Assembly (NCBI RefSeq): GCF_018861865.1
Contig: NZ_JAHLDV010000032.1
Coordinates: 1 to 43,580 of the forward strand
From: Clostridium frigoris
GTDB taxonomy: Bacteria > Bacillota > Clostridia > Clostridiales > Clostridiaceae
Direction: 5' to 3'
Length of the DNA: 43,580 bases
Part shown: positions 27,452-34,972 of the stretch, piece by piece
Position numbering within the stretch: the stretch's first letter is position 1
Layout of the letters: each line of letters opens with the position of its first letter
Program-made: the position numbers and the translations under genes
The notes under the pieces: generated by a model
Database searches by the model: none
The model's input: only the letters and a program-made list of their open reading frames with translations
What the model was told of the DNA's origin: nothing

Positions 27452-27499
27452 TATCCCGCAAACCAGATTTTTTATCTTCTGTGCGGGGTATATTTTTTT
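27452..27499 (+). terminator. Terminator after the quinone oxidoreductase gene
   Basis: The stem pairs TATCCCGCA (27452-27460) with TGCGGGGTA (27482-27490), containing one G-T pair, and is followed by a run of seven T. Confidence 0.8.
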
Positions 27500-27639
27500 G
27501 TCATATGTATATTGGTTTAAATTATTATTTTACATGTAACCGATTAATATTAATTTTCATAAACTATAGTGCCAACTTAAAATAAGGTTTTGCTGATAGT
27601 AGGCTCTTATTATGTATAAAACTGGAGGGTGTTATATTA

Positions 27640-28422
27640 ATGTCCAATTATAATGGGATAGATGTTTCAAGTTATCAAGGATTTATAGATTTTGCTAAAG
27701 TAAAAGGTAATGGTATCAATATAGTCTATATTAAAGCAACACAAGGTACTGGATATATTAATCCAATGCTAAAAGAATATTATCAAGGAGCAAAGTTTAA
27801 CGGTCTTAAAATAGGTTTTTACCATTTCTTAACACATAGTAGTTCAAGCCTTCAAGCGCAACACTTTTTAAATTCTATCAATGGATTGGTTTCTGACTGC
27901 AAGTATATTATTGATGTAGAAGGTACATGGACTATAGCACAAGCAAGTAAAGTAACAAGGGAATTTGCAGATTATCTTATATCTAAGAATAAAGAAGTTG
28001 GAATTTATACAGGAGATTACTTTTATAGAGATAATCTTAATAGTACGGTTAAGAACCTTCCAGTATGGATAGCTAACTATGGTGGAGTAATTATGGCTCC
28101 CAAATATTCAGGGCACCAATACACCGACAAAGGTGCTGTAAGAGGTATCACTGGTAATGTTGATATGAATAAATTTAATGATGCTATACTTTTAACACCT
28201 AAAATAGTACCAACGATAGTTAAAACAGTAGCTACACCAAAAACAACTGGTATAGTTACTGCAAATGTTTTAAATGTTAGAAGTGGCGCAGGTGCAGGTT
28301 ATAAAGTTATAGGTCAACTAAAAAAAGGTGATAAAGTAAAAATAGATAAAAAAGTTAACAATTTTTATAGTATTTATTTTGGGATACATGGTGGTTATGT
28401 ATCCGTAGATTATATTAAATAA
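27640..28422 (+). CDS. GH25 lysozyme with C-terminal SH3 domain (phage-type endolysin)
   Basis: This 260-residue muramidase cleaves the N-acetylmuramate-N-acetylglucosamine bond of peptidoglycan. Catalytic motifs are YNGIDVSSYQG near the N-terminus, YIIDVEG near residue 90 and GNVDMNKF near residue 175. Residues about 195-260 form a bacterial SH3 wall-binding domain (NVLNVRSGAGAGYKVIG). There is no signal peptide, as expected for an endolysin released through a holin. A holin-like gene follows by 19 bases. The ATG lies behind TGGAGGG. No other phage genes are near, so the pair is a remnant or a recruited lysis unit. Confidence 0.9.
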   Translation: MSNYNGIDVSSYQGFIDFAKVKGNGINIVYIKATQGTGYINPMLKEYYQGAKFNGLKIGFYHFLTHSSSSLQAQHFLNSINGLVSDCKYIIDVEGTWTIAQASKVTREFADYLISKNKEVGIYTGDYFYRDNLNSTVKNLPVWIANYGGVIMAPKYSGHQYTDKGAVRGITGNVDMNKFNDAILLTPKIVPTIVKTVATPKTTGIVTANVLNVRSGAGAGYKVIGQLKKGDKVKIDKKVNNFYSIYFGIHGGYVSVDYIK

Positions 28423-28441
28423 TTTTGGAGGTTAATTTTAA

Positions 28442-28837
28442 ATGAATGATTTTTTATCAATATTTTATCCAATACTATTCACGTTTCTAACTGGATTTTT
28501 AGCTTATGTAGGTAAAGAAGTATTAAAATTCGCTCCAAAGGTAGCTGAATATTGGGTGGCTAAAATAGGGCTTACAAACTATCAAGAAACAAAAGCTATT
28601 GCATGGGATATATGGAATGTGGTTGAGGAACATTGTAGACTCTCCCAAGTGGTTGGGGATAAAGTCCAAGTTAAGGTGACTATGTTCGAAACTTTAATTA
28701 AACAGAAAGTACCTGGAATAACTAATGCTGAAATAGAAATTATTAGGCAATCTATAGCTGGAGAATTTAACAAAAATAAACCATTAATAATAAACGCTAC
28801 TGAAAAAAATATCCAGCAACCGTATCAACACCAATGA
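28442..28837 (+). CDS. LLH-type phage holin-like protein
   Basis: This 131-residue protein has one N-terminal transmembrane helix (about residues 5-25) followed by a charged, helical tail, the arrangement of LLH-family phage holins. A GGAGG site precedes the ATG, and the gene directly follows a lysozyme gene without its own promoter. Holins let endolysins cross the membrane. A holin role rests mainly on topology and gene order, with weak sequence resemblance. Confidence 0.75.
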   Translation: MNDFLSIFYPILFTFLTGFLAYVGKEVLKFAPKVAEYWVAKIGLTNYQETKAIAWDIWNVVEEHCRLSQVVGDKVQVKVTMFETLIKQKVPGITNAEIEIIRQSIAGEFNKNKPLIINATEKNIQQPYQHQ

Positions 28838-28842
28838 TTATA

Positions 28843-28885
28843 AGCCTGAGTTAGGGAAGTCTCCCTTCTCTAACTCAGGCTGCTT
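28843..28885 (+). terminator. Terminator after the lysozyme-holin pair
   Basis: A perfect 12-bp stem (AGCCTGAGTTAG at 28843-28854, CTAACTCAGGCT at 28870-28881) lies six bases past the holin stop codon and is followed by GCTTTATTA. The T-run is short. Confidence 0.65.
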
Positions 28886-29108
28886 TATTAATATGCGATA
28901 AGCCAGTTCACCAAGTATTTCTTCATTTTGCACTCCTATACCTAGTTGTGTAGAGCCTTTTCTCGTAAAACAATAGCATAAATGCCACCATTTATGCAAC
29001 AACTCTAAAATATACAAAATAAAAAATACAAGCTCCCAAAGGACTTGCAACAAAAACGTTGTAGAAAAACTCTCTACGTTGGAATTACCCAAACGTAATT
29101 AATTTACG
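28886..29108. other. Hairpin-dense spacer between convergent genes
   Basis: This spacer carries several dyads in series: a perfect 9-bp stem GCATAAATG-CCAC-CATTTATGC (28976-28997), an AACG/CGTT bulged stem near 29056-29080, AATTAC-N6-GTAATT near 29083-29100 and ACGTAA-TTAAT-TTACGT near 29093-29108. A minus-strand reading frame of 84 codons crosses it but has only a TTG start with no ribosome site. It may be a decayed mobile repeat or a structured RNA. Confidence 0.4.
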
Positions 29109-30051
29109 TAACAAGTTTCAAACTTTTTAAGGTAAAAATTATAATTGTTAATGTAAATGCAGATAGCAACGTAGTTACTACAATAATACTAGAAGTCAGA
29201 GTATCGTCGTTATTCATATTTTTCGCCATTATATAACAGCTTACTGTAGTTGGCGACCCCAACATAATGACCAAAGCAATAAGCTTTTGATCTCGGAATC
29301 CTAGAACTGCTGCTAATGGCAGAAATATTGCCCCTTGAACTACTAATTTAATAAAACTAGCTACTAAAGTAGGCTTTATTTTTGCCAATGCTTTTTTTCC
29401 TTCAAATCCAGCACCAATTGTAACTAACGCTAATGGCGTGGCCATAACCGCCAAATTCTGTAATGTTTTATCTATTATTTTAGGCAAACTAATATTTAAT
29501 AAAGGTGATAACATTCCGAGTAAAATCCCAATAATAATAGGATTCTTTATAATATTAATGAATGCTTTTTTTATATTTCCCCTTCCATTTTCATTATTAT
29601 CCCCTTCGAATGTAAGTACAATAACGGAATATATATTGTATAAAGGAACTGCTCCTATAATCATTAATGGTGCCATTCCAGAATCACCATAAATGTTTTT
29701 AATAAAGGCAATTCCTAGTATTGCTGCACTTCCACGAAAGGATGCTTGGACAAATGCACCTATCATTGAAGTATCTTTCATTGTTTTTTTGGTTAAAACC
29801 CAAATTGTCCAAAAACAAATACTTGTTACTACAGCACAAAACAATATATATTTTCCATCAAAATTTTTAATAATATTAGTCGATGCTATATCAGTAAATA
29901 ATAATATGGGTAGTGTAACCTTAAAATTAAATGTATTTGCTACTTGTACAAAATTATCATTCAACATCCCTACCTGTTTTAGAACATAACCTATTACAAT
30001 AACAAAAAATACTGGTAATGTAGCATTTAAACTATATATCAAACTTTCCAT
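29104..30051 (-). CDS. AEC-family (auxin efflux carrier) transporter
   Basis: This 315-residue membrane protein has about ten helices. The first is LPVFFVIVIGYVLKQ, followed by NTFNFKVTLPILLF, the conserved N-terminal AEC motif. ITIGAGFEGKKALAKIKP and a second hydrophobic five-helix block form the C-terminal repeat. Bacterial members move malate, malonate or similar organic acids; the substrate here is unknown. The ATG sits behind GGTGAGGAG. No neighbouring metabolic gene hints at the cargo. Confidence 0.87.
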   Translation of the reverse strand: MESLIYSLNATLPVFFVIVIGYVLKQVGMLNDNFVQVANTFNFKVTLPILLFTDIASTNIIKNFDGKYILFCAVVTSICFWTIWVLTKKTMKDTSMIGAFVQASFRGSAAILGIAFIKNIYGDSGMAPLMIIGAVPLYNIYSVIVLTFEGDNNENGRGNIKKAFINIIKNPIIIGILLGMLSPLLNISLPKIIDKTLQNLAVMATPLALVTIGAGFEGKKALAKIKPTLVASFIKLVVQGAIFLPLAAVLGFRDQKLIALVIMLGSPTTVSCYIMAKNMNNDDTLTSSIIVVTTLLSAFTLTIIIFTLKSLKLVT

Positions 30052-30150
30052 TTTCTACTCCTCACCTTTTTCTCGTTAAAATAATCCATAATATAAAAAA
30101 GCCATACCGAAGTACAACTTTGCTTATTTTTACTATTAAATTATTTCTAT

Positions 30151-30225
30151 AGGTTTACCAAGCTCAACATTTTTAACTATACTTGCAAATAGTCTACATT
30201 AAGTAGGTAGTTTTATGGTAAACCT
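30151..30225 (-). other. Long-range 10-bp dyad spanning the stop codon of the ArfA-like gene
   Basis: A perfect 10-bp inverted repeat (30151-30160, 30216-30225) encloses two short hairpins (30176-30180 with 30189-30193; 30194-30197 with 30203-30206), giving a possible three-way junction that contains the TAG stop codon. A U-rich tail is lacking, so it is not a normal terminator. Confidence 0.4.
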
Positions 30226-30385
30226 CATCAGTTTGATGTTTTTGCTTTCTATTGTAACTTCTTCTTCCTTTTTTAGCAGGTTTAATTCCTATTCCACGTC
30301 CTATTTCTGAAGTTGTAAATTTTCTACAATTTAATTGTAAAACATTCATATCTATTGTCATTGATTTACTTTTTTTTATTTTCAT
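30194..30385 (-). CDS. Small basic protein resembling ribosome-rescue factor ArfA
   Basis: This protein has 63 residues from the ATG at 30385, which has GGAGG at eight bases; upstream codons lack such a site. The segment KPAKKGRRSYNRKQKH (about residues 33-48) resembles the KKGKGSYxRKxKH core of ArfA, the factor that recruits RF2 to stalled ribosomes. The N-terminal part (MNVLQLNCRKFTTSEIGRG) has no clear counterpart. The 3' coding end can pair with sequence beyond the stop codon: TGGTAAACCT at 30216-30225 with AGGTTTACCA at 30151-30160. That recalls arfA-type mRNAs, in which structure near the end yields truncated messages. The gene is likely real; the ArfA link is inference. Confidence 0.6.
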   Translation of the reverse strand: MKIKKSKSMTIDMNVLQLNCRKFTTSEIGRGIGIKPAKKGRRSYNRKQKHQTDEVYHKTTYLM

Positions 30386-30566
30386 CTTTTTTACCTCCAA
30401 TAATTTATTTAAACATATCATACTATAAAGATACAGTTAAGTAAATATTAAAAGACTATTTTAATAAATTTAATGCATTATATTTTGCAGACTATAATAT
30501 TATTAGGATGATATATGAGAACCCGCGTATATCATCTAATTACCTTCCGCCCTTGTTTTGTTATTG

Positions 30567-30620
30567 TTTAGTAATTTTTAGTAGAGTTTAGTTGCTTTTT
30601 AGTCGGTTTTGTAGTATAGT
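30567..30620 (+). promoter_or_regulatory. Promoter with four helically phased TTTAGT repeats
   Basis: TTGCTT (30592-30597), 17 bases and TATAGT (30615-30620) form a promoter 34 bases before the next start codon. TTTAGT occurs at 30567, 30577, 30587 and 30598, that is at 10-11 base spacing, on one face of the helix and running into the promoter. Confidence 0.55.
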
Positions 30621-30653
30621 GGTAATAATAAATAAATTATAGGAGGGTTTGTA

Positions 30654-31283
30654 TTGTTAGATTTTGATGATTTATGGTTGGTAAGAACCAATCCTGAAAA
30701 CATTAATAGATTAAAGGAGTTTTTAGAAAATGATATAATTGCAATAGGTTGGAGTAACTTAATTGACTTAACAGGTATGCCTAAAAACAAGCTTCTTACA
30801 GAGCTTGCTAGGAATAATTATTCCTGTTCAAATGTTAAGCTTGGTGTTATCAACCAGTTTGTAAATAATATTCAGGTTGGTGACCTATGTATTATCCCTT
30901 ATGGAGATAAGATATATCTTGCAAAAGTTACAAGTCCATATTATTATGATTCAACTAAAGTAGCTGAGGGTTATCCTCATCAAAGAAAAGTTGAATTTAT
31001 TAACAAGGACAACCCTATTAGTAGATCTAGTTTACCTGAAGCTGTTCGAAGATCATTAGGCGCGCAAAATTATGTTGCACATCTAAAACATCGTATAGAT
31101 GAATTTAAGGTGTTCTTATCTAAAAAGGAAACTACTATCGACAATATTGATTTACATGAAAGCTTGATAAAGATGCTACCATCAGCCCTTGAAACTATAA
31201 GAACTGCTATGGAAAGTGATGATGTTCAGAGAAGATTCGATGCATCTATTGAAGTGCTTAAATTAATACAGAAGTATGAATAA
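30654..31283 (+). CDS. Stand-alone COG4127-type (Mrr-associated) N-terminal domain protein
   Basis: In this 209-residue protein, residues 1-140 resemble the PUA/EVE-like N-terminal domain of COG4127 restriction endonucleases: WLVRTNPENINRLKEFLEN, IAIGWSNLIDLTG, VGDLCIIPYGDKIYLAKV and HQRKVEF are the recognisable blocks. The Mrr-type nuclease domain that normally follows is absent; the C-terminus (150-209) is a short helical region. The start is TTG at 30654 with AGGAGGG at seven bases. It has its own promoter and lies 54 bases before an amino acid permease gene. It may bind modified nucleic acid without cutting. Domain assignment is by eye. Confidence 0.65.
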   Translation: MLDFDDLWLVRTNPENINRLKEFLENDIIAIGWSNLIDLTGMPKNKLLTELARNNYSCSNVKLGVINQFVNNIQVGDLCIIPYGDKIYLAKVTSPYYYDSTKVAEGYPHQRKVEFINKDNPISRSSLPEAVRRSLGAQNYVAHLKHRIDEFKVFLSKKETTIDNIDLHESLIKMLPSALETIRTAMESDDVQRRFDASIEVLKLIQKYE

Positions 31284-31337
31284 ACCTTTTAAAATTACTA
31301 ACAAAAGAAAAATAATATATGCGAGGAGACAAATATT

Positions 31338-32756
31338 TTGAAACTTATTTGGAAGAGAATGTGGAAGAAAAAGTCCCTAAAAATGGAACTTAAAGCTGCA
31401 AAGAAAACTGATTTAAAAAAGAATCTTACATCGACTGACCTTGCAGCACTTGGGATAGGTGCAGTTCTTGGTACCGGTATTTTTGTTTCAACAGGTGTTG
31501 GTGCTCATATGGCAGGCCCGGCAGTTGTTTTATCATTTATTGTAGCTGCAATAACAAGTGGACTTTGTGCCCTTACTTATGCAGAACTAGCTACAATGTT
31601 TCCAGTTGCAGGTAGTACTTATACATACTCCTACATTGCTTTTGGTGAGATTATAGCCTGGATTATAGGATGGGATTTAATGCTTGAATATTTAGTCTCC
31701 TCCGCTGCAGTTGCCTCCGGTTGGTCAGGAACCTTTGTAGGGCTGTTAAGCTCTGCTGGACTTGATTTACCTAAAGCAATATCTGTTGGACCATCGGCCG
31801 GTGGGATTATTGATTTACCCGCTGTTTTTATAGTAGGCCTTGTAACATGGATATTATTTGTAGGCATAAAAGAAAGTGCAAAACTAAATAACGTCATAGT
31901 CTTAATTAAAATTGGTGTAATTATTTTATTTATAGTACTTGGTGTATTTCATATTAGTGTAGCTAATTATAGACCATTTTCTCCTTTTGGATGGAAAGGT
32001 GTAATGGCAGGCGCTTCAATAATGTTCTTTGCATATATTGGTTTTGATGCAGTATCGACAGCCGCTGAAGAAACTATAAATCCCAAAAGGGATGTTCCTC
32101 GTGGACTTGCTATTTGCCTGGGAGTTGTAATTGTACTTTACGTTGCAGTTGCAGTTGTTATAACTGGTATGATTCCCTTTAAAGAAATTAGTCAGAACAA
32201 TGCTATTCCAGATGCATTGAAGCGCTTTGGTATTAACTGGGGAGCTGCTCTAGTTGGAACAGGTGCAGTTATAGGAATGATTTCAACATTACTTGTTATG
32301 CTTTATGGACAGATAAGAGTGTTTATGGTTATGTCAAGAGACGGACTACTTCCAAAGGTATTTTCAAAAGTTCATCCTGTTCACAAAACACCTACACTTT
32401 GCACAATAATTACAGGTAGTATAGCTGCTATTATGGCAGGACTTTTGCCACTAGAGGAGATAATAAAACTATGTAATATAGGTACATTATTTGCCTTCAT
32501 TCTTGTATCTATCGGTGTTATAGTACTAAGAAAAACTATGCCAGATGCTGAGCGAAAGTTTAGATGTCCTTTTGTACCTTTTATACCTATCCTTACTATA
32601 ATGGCTTGTGTTTATTTAATGACAGCATTACCTCTAGAAACATGGATTAGATTTATAATTTGGTTGTTACTTGGGCTAACCATTTACTTTATATATGGTA
32701 GGCATCATAGTATACTCCAACATAGTAAACCAAGACGATATAGTGATACAAATTAA
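31338..32756 (+). CDS. APC-family amino acid permease (YfnA/CAT type)
   Basis: This 472-residue transporter has about twelve helices. IGAVLGTGIFVSTGVGAHMAGPA is the unwound first-helix region of the APC fold that binds substrate. FFAYIGFDAVSTAAEETINP marks the sixth-helix motif. A charged N-terminal leader precedes the membrane part. It matches the cationic amino acid transporter branch, though the substrate is not settled. The start is TTG at 31338 behind GAGGAGA. It probably shares the promoter at 30592-30620. Confidence 0.9.
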   Translation: MKLIWKRMWKKKSLKMELKAAKKTDLKKNLTSTDLAALGIGAVLGTGIFVSTGVGAHMAGPAVVLSFIVAAITSGLCALTYAELATMFPVAGSTYTYSYIAFGEIIAWIIGWDLMLEYLVSSAAVASGWSGTFVGLLSSAGLDLPKAISVGPSAGGIIDLPAVFIVGLVTWILFVGIKESAKLNNVIVLIKIGVIILFIVLGVFHISVANYRPFSPFGWKGVMAGASIMFFAYIGFDAVSTAAEETINPKRDVPRGLAICLGVVIVLYVAVAVVITGMIPFKEISQNNAIPDALKRFGINWGAALVGTGAVIGMISTLLVMLYGQIRVFMVMSRDGLLPKVFSKVHPVHKTPTLCTIITGSIAAIMAGLLPLEEIIKLCNIGTLFAFILVSIGVIVLRKTMPDAERKFRCPFVPFIPILTIMACVYLMTALPLETWIRFIIWLLLGLTIYFIYGRHHSILQHSKPRRYSDTN

Positions 32757-32820
32757 TAATATTAAAATCTTCATTTATTTAAAAATAACAAATATTTAAA
32801 ATTTTAAGGAGGAAATAATT

Positions 32821-33177
32821 ATGATATTTTCAAATTGGTTTAAAAAAAGAAAAATAGAAATACAAAAACAAGCAAAAATTAAAACTGCTAAAAAAGTAGC
32901 TATTGGAACAGTAGCCGGAAGTCTTAGTGGATTATTAGGAGGTTTACTTTTCTCTCCAAAATCTGGTAAAGAAACTAGAGAGGATATTGTTAATTCATCA
33001 AAAGATATCACAAATAATGTTAAAGAAAAAACTACAGAACTTAAAGACAACATTGACAATAAAGTTACCGATGTTAAAAGTAGTGTAACAGACTCTAAAA
33101 CAAAAATATCTGAATACTTAAATAAGAAAAAAAGCTCAAAAGATATTGTTACTGATGATGAAACATCATCTAAATAG
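32821..33177 (+). CDS. YtxH domain protein
   Basis: This 118-residue stress-related protein has a glycine-rich transmembrane segment (about residues 24-45, GTVAGSLSGLLGGLLFSPKSG) followed by a long polar helix with KEKTTELKDNID-type repeats, likely a coiled coil. This is the YtxH/GvpP layout of general stress and cell-envelope proteins in Firmicutes. Its molecular role is unknown. The ATG follows AAGGAGG. A terminator lies 40 bases beyond the stop. Confidence 0.82.
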   Translation: MIFSNWFKKRKIEIQKQAKIKTAKKVAIGTVAGSLSGLLGGLLFSPKSGKETREDIVNSSKDITNNVKEKTTELKDNIDNKVTDVKSSVTDSKTKISEYLNKKKSSKDIVTDDETSSK

Positions 33178-33215
33178 TATTATAAAACAAGTATTTAAGT
33201 AAGAGATTATAATAT

Positions 33216-33252
33216 AAAAACACCACATTCTTATAGGAGTGTGGTGTTTTTA
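33216..33252. terminator. Bidirectional terminator between YtxH and GH25 genes
   Basis: CACCACATTC (33221-33230) pairs with the GAGTGTGGTG arm ending at 33246 (one G-T pair) and is flanked by A5 and T5. Its right arm TAGGAGTGTGGT is the same as that of the terminator at 23801-23837. Confidence 0.8.
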
Positions 33253-33298
33253 TATTATCTGAAATAAGATTACCCTATATAATGTTATACCTTAAATC

Positions 33299-34738
33299 TC
33301 ATTTAGATATATACACATTTATTACAGCTGTACTAGAAACATCATTAAATATGTCTAGCGCTTGAACCTTAAATATATATGTTCTTCCAACTTTTAAATT
33401 AGCTATTGTAATAAAGTTATTAATGTTTGTTGAAATCCAAACGCCATCTTTATAAACATTGTAACCTTTTATATCTATCTCAGTGTTCCTATTCCAACTT
33501 AAATTCACTGTTCCTTTCGAGGCATTGAATCCATTCAAGTTTATTGGTTTGGCAGGCGGCATTATTAAATCAAGTGATGGACACCAATTTTGATCCATGT
33601 TTGTATACCCGCCAATAATTGCTGATTGCGTGAATTGCCAAATATTCCATCCACTCCACCCACCAAAGCTCATAGGAGTATCATCACTAAATTTCAAATA
33701 GTTACTAAATTCATAAAACTCAGCATTCCAAAGAGGTAAATTCTTTAATTTATTAATTTCAGCTGTAACTTGCCACTCACTCCAAAATGATCTATTTGTA
33801 TATATCATTATAGTTCTTCCTGTGTATAACTTAAAATGGTCACAAAATACTTTAGCCCAATCGACTATTTGTTTTCCCGTAAGCCCGCTATCAATTTGAC
33901 CAAGGGGCGGCTCTATATCTAAAACAGGAAGTAGATCTCCATAACCTATAATCCCAACCTTCTTCATAATACTAAATATATGATCAGCATATTTTTCAGC
34001 TTCAACATTTGCTCTATCTAAATTGTAATCTAAATTAGACCAGTATGGAATATAATAGAATCCTACTTGAAGCCCTACAGATTTTATTCCTAGAGTATGT
34101 TTTTGTGCCATAAAATCAGGTGTGTATCCACTATTTAATACACTACCACCGGCTCTAACATAAACAAATTTCACTTCATCATTTTTGATTTTATTCCAAT
34201 TTAATTCTGGCGTATAAAAAGAAACATCCATGCCTTTTAAGTAACCAGAATATTGGTTAGCTTTTGACCAATAGATGATGCCTGTCGACGTTGTAATGCT
34301 AACTTTTGCACTATTACTGTAACCAGAGAAAATTTTGTCTGACGTATAAGCTGTTACCTTATACTCGTAAGTTTGACCAATTTTAATATTAGTATCTACA
34401 AAAACTCGATTTGGCGTAGATCCTATCGGAATATTATTTCGTAAAATGTAATATCCACTCACTTGTACATTGTCATATGCAGGCTCCCAAAAAAGCACTA
34501 CACTAATTAACGTATTTCTTTGTACTGATAGTGACCTTGGAGATCCTGGTGCTGCTCTATTCTCATTCTCCCTCACCATACGATCTTTTTTCCCCAGCGG
34601 CACAAACAAAGTCCAATCTTTAAACAGTTGCACAGAGTTCAAAAGTCCATTTGCTTCAATAATACTTTGCGGTGAAACTCCATATTTATTTGCAATTGAC
34701 CAAACAGTATCACCCGATTTAACTAAATGTACCCCCAC
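33299..34738 (-). CDS. LysM-FN3-GH25-FN3 cell-wall lysozyme without signal peptide
   Basis: This 479-residue protein carries, in order, LysM (5-49, VKSGDTVWSIANKYGVSPQS), fibronectin type III (about 65-155), GH25 muramidase (about 165-395) and a second fibronectin domain (400-478). The GH25 catalytic residues are in LKGMDVSFYTPELNW and VLDIEPP. The start is GTG at 34738, six bases after AAGGAGGG. The chain begins directly with LysM, so classical secretion is unlikely. Release by cell lysis, a role in sporulation, or exit through a holin are options. It is convergent with the YtxH gene, separated from it by a shared terminator. Confidence 0.88.
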   Translation of the reverse strand: MGVHLVKSGDTVWSIANKYGVSPQSIIEANGLLNSVQLFKDWTLFVPLGKKDRMVRENENRAAPGSPRSLSVQRNTLISVVLFWEPAYDNVQVSGYYILRNNIPIGSTPNRVFVDTNIKIGQTYEYKVTAYTSDKIFSGYSNSAKVSITTSTGIIYWSKANQYSGYLKGMDVSFYTPELNWNKIKNDEVKFVYVRAGGSVLNSGYTPDFMAQKHTLGIKSVGLQVGFYYIPYWSNLDYNLDRANVEAEKYADHIFSIMKKVGIIGYGDLLPVLDIEPPLGQIDSGLTGKQIVDWAKVFCDHFKLYTGRTIMIYTNRSFWSEWQVTAEINKLKNLPLWNAEFYEFSNYLKFSDDTPMSFGGWSGWNIWQFTQSAIIGGYTNMDQNWCPSLDLIMPPAKPINLNGFNASKGTVNLSWNRNTEIDIKGYNVYKDGVWISTNINNFITIANLKVGRTYIFKVQALDIFNDVSSTAVINVYISK

Positions 34739-34972
34739 CGAATACCCTCCTTATATGTACTATTATAAATAGTATATTCATGACTACCCCTATATAGAGA
34801 CGATAAAAGAGTTAACTATTTATTAAGATAACTAAACTTATATATGATATATTTTTCACCATTAAAAAATCTGATATGCAACTTAGCCAAATTTCCTTGC
34901 TATATAGTAACAATAAATGGTAATATTAATTTAATTACTAAATAATTAACAATAAACTGGAGGATTTTATCA
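34739..34972. promoter_or_regulatory. Divergent spacer between LysM-GH25 and diguanylate cyclase genes
   Basis: A perfect 7-bp dyad TACTATT-ATA-AATAGTA (34758-34774) lies just upstream of the GTG gene's ribosome site and overlaps a possible minus-strand -10 (TATACT, 34771-34776). For the plus strand TTGCTA (34897-34902), 18 bases and TAATAT (34921-34926) are a modest promoter candidate. Confidence 0.4.

Noticed and set aside
28838-29092. Minus-strand frame of 84 codons past the holin gene
   Set aside because: It starts only at TTG, lacks a ribosome site, runs through a terminator stem and resembles no family I recognise; treated as part of the hairpin-rich spacer.
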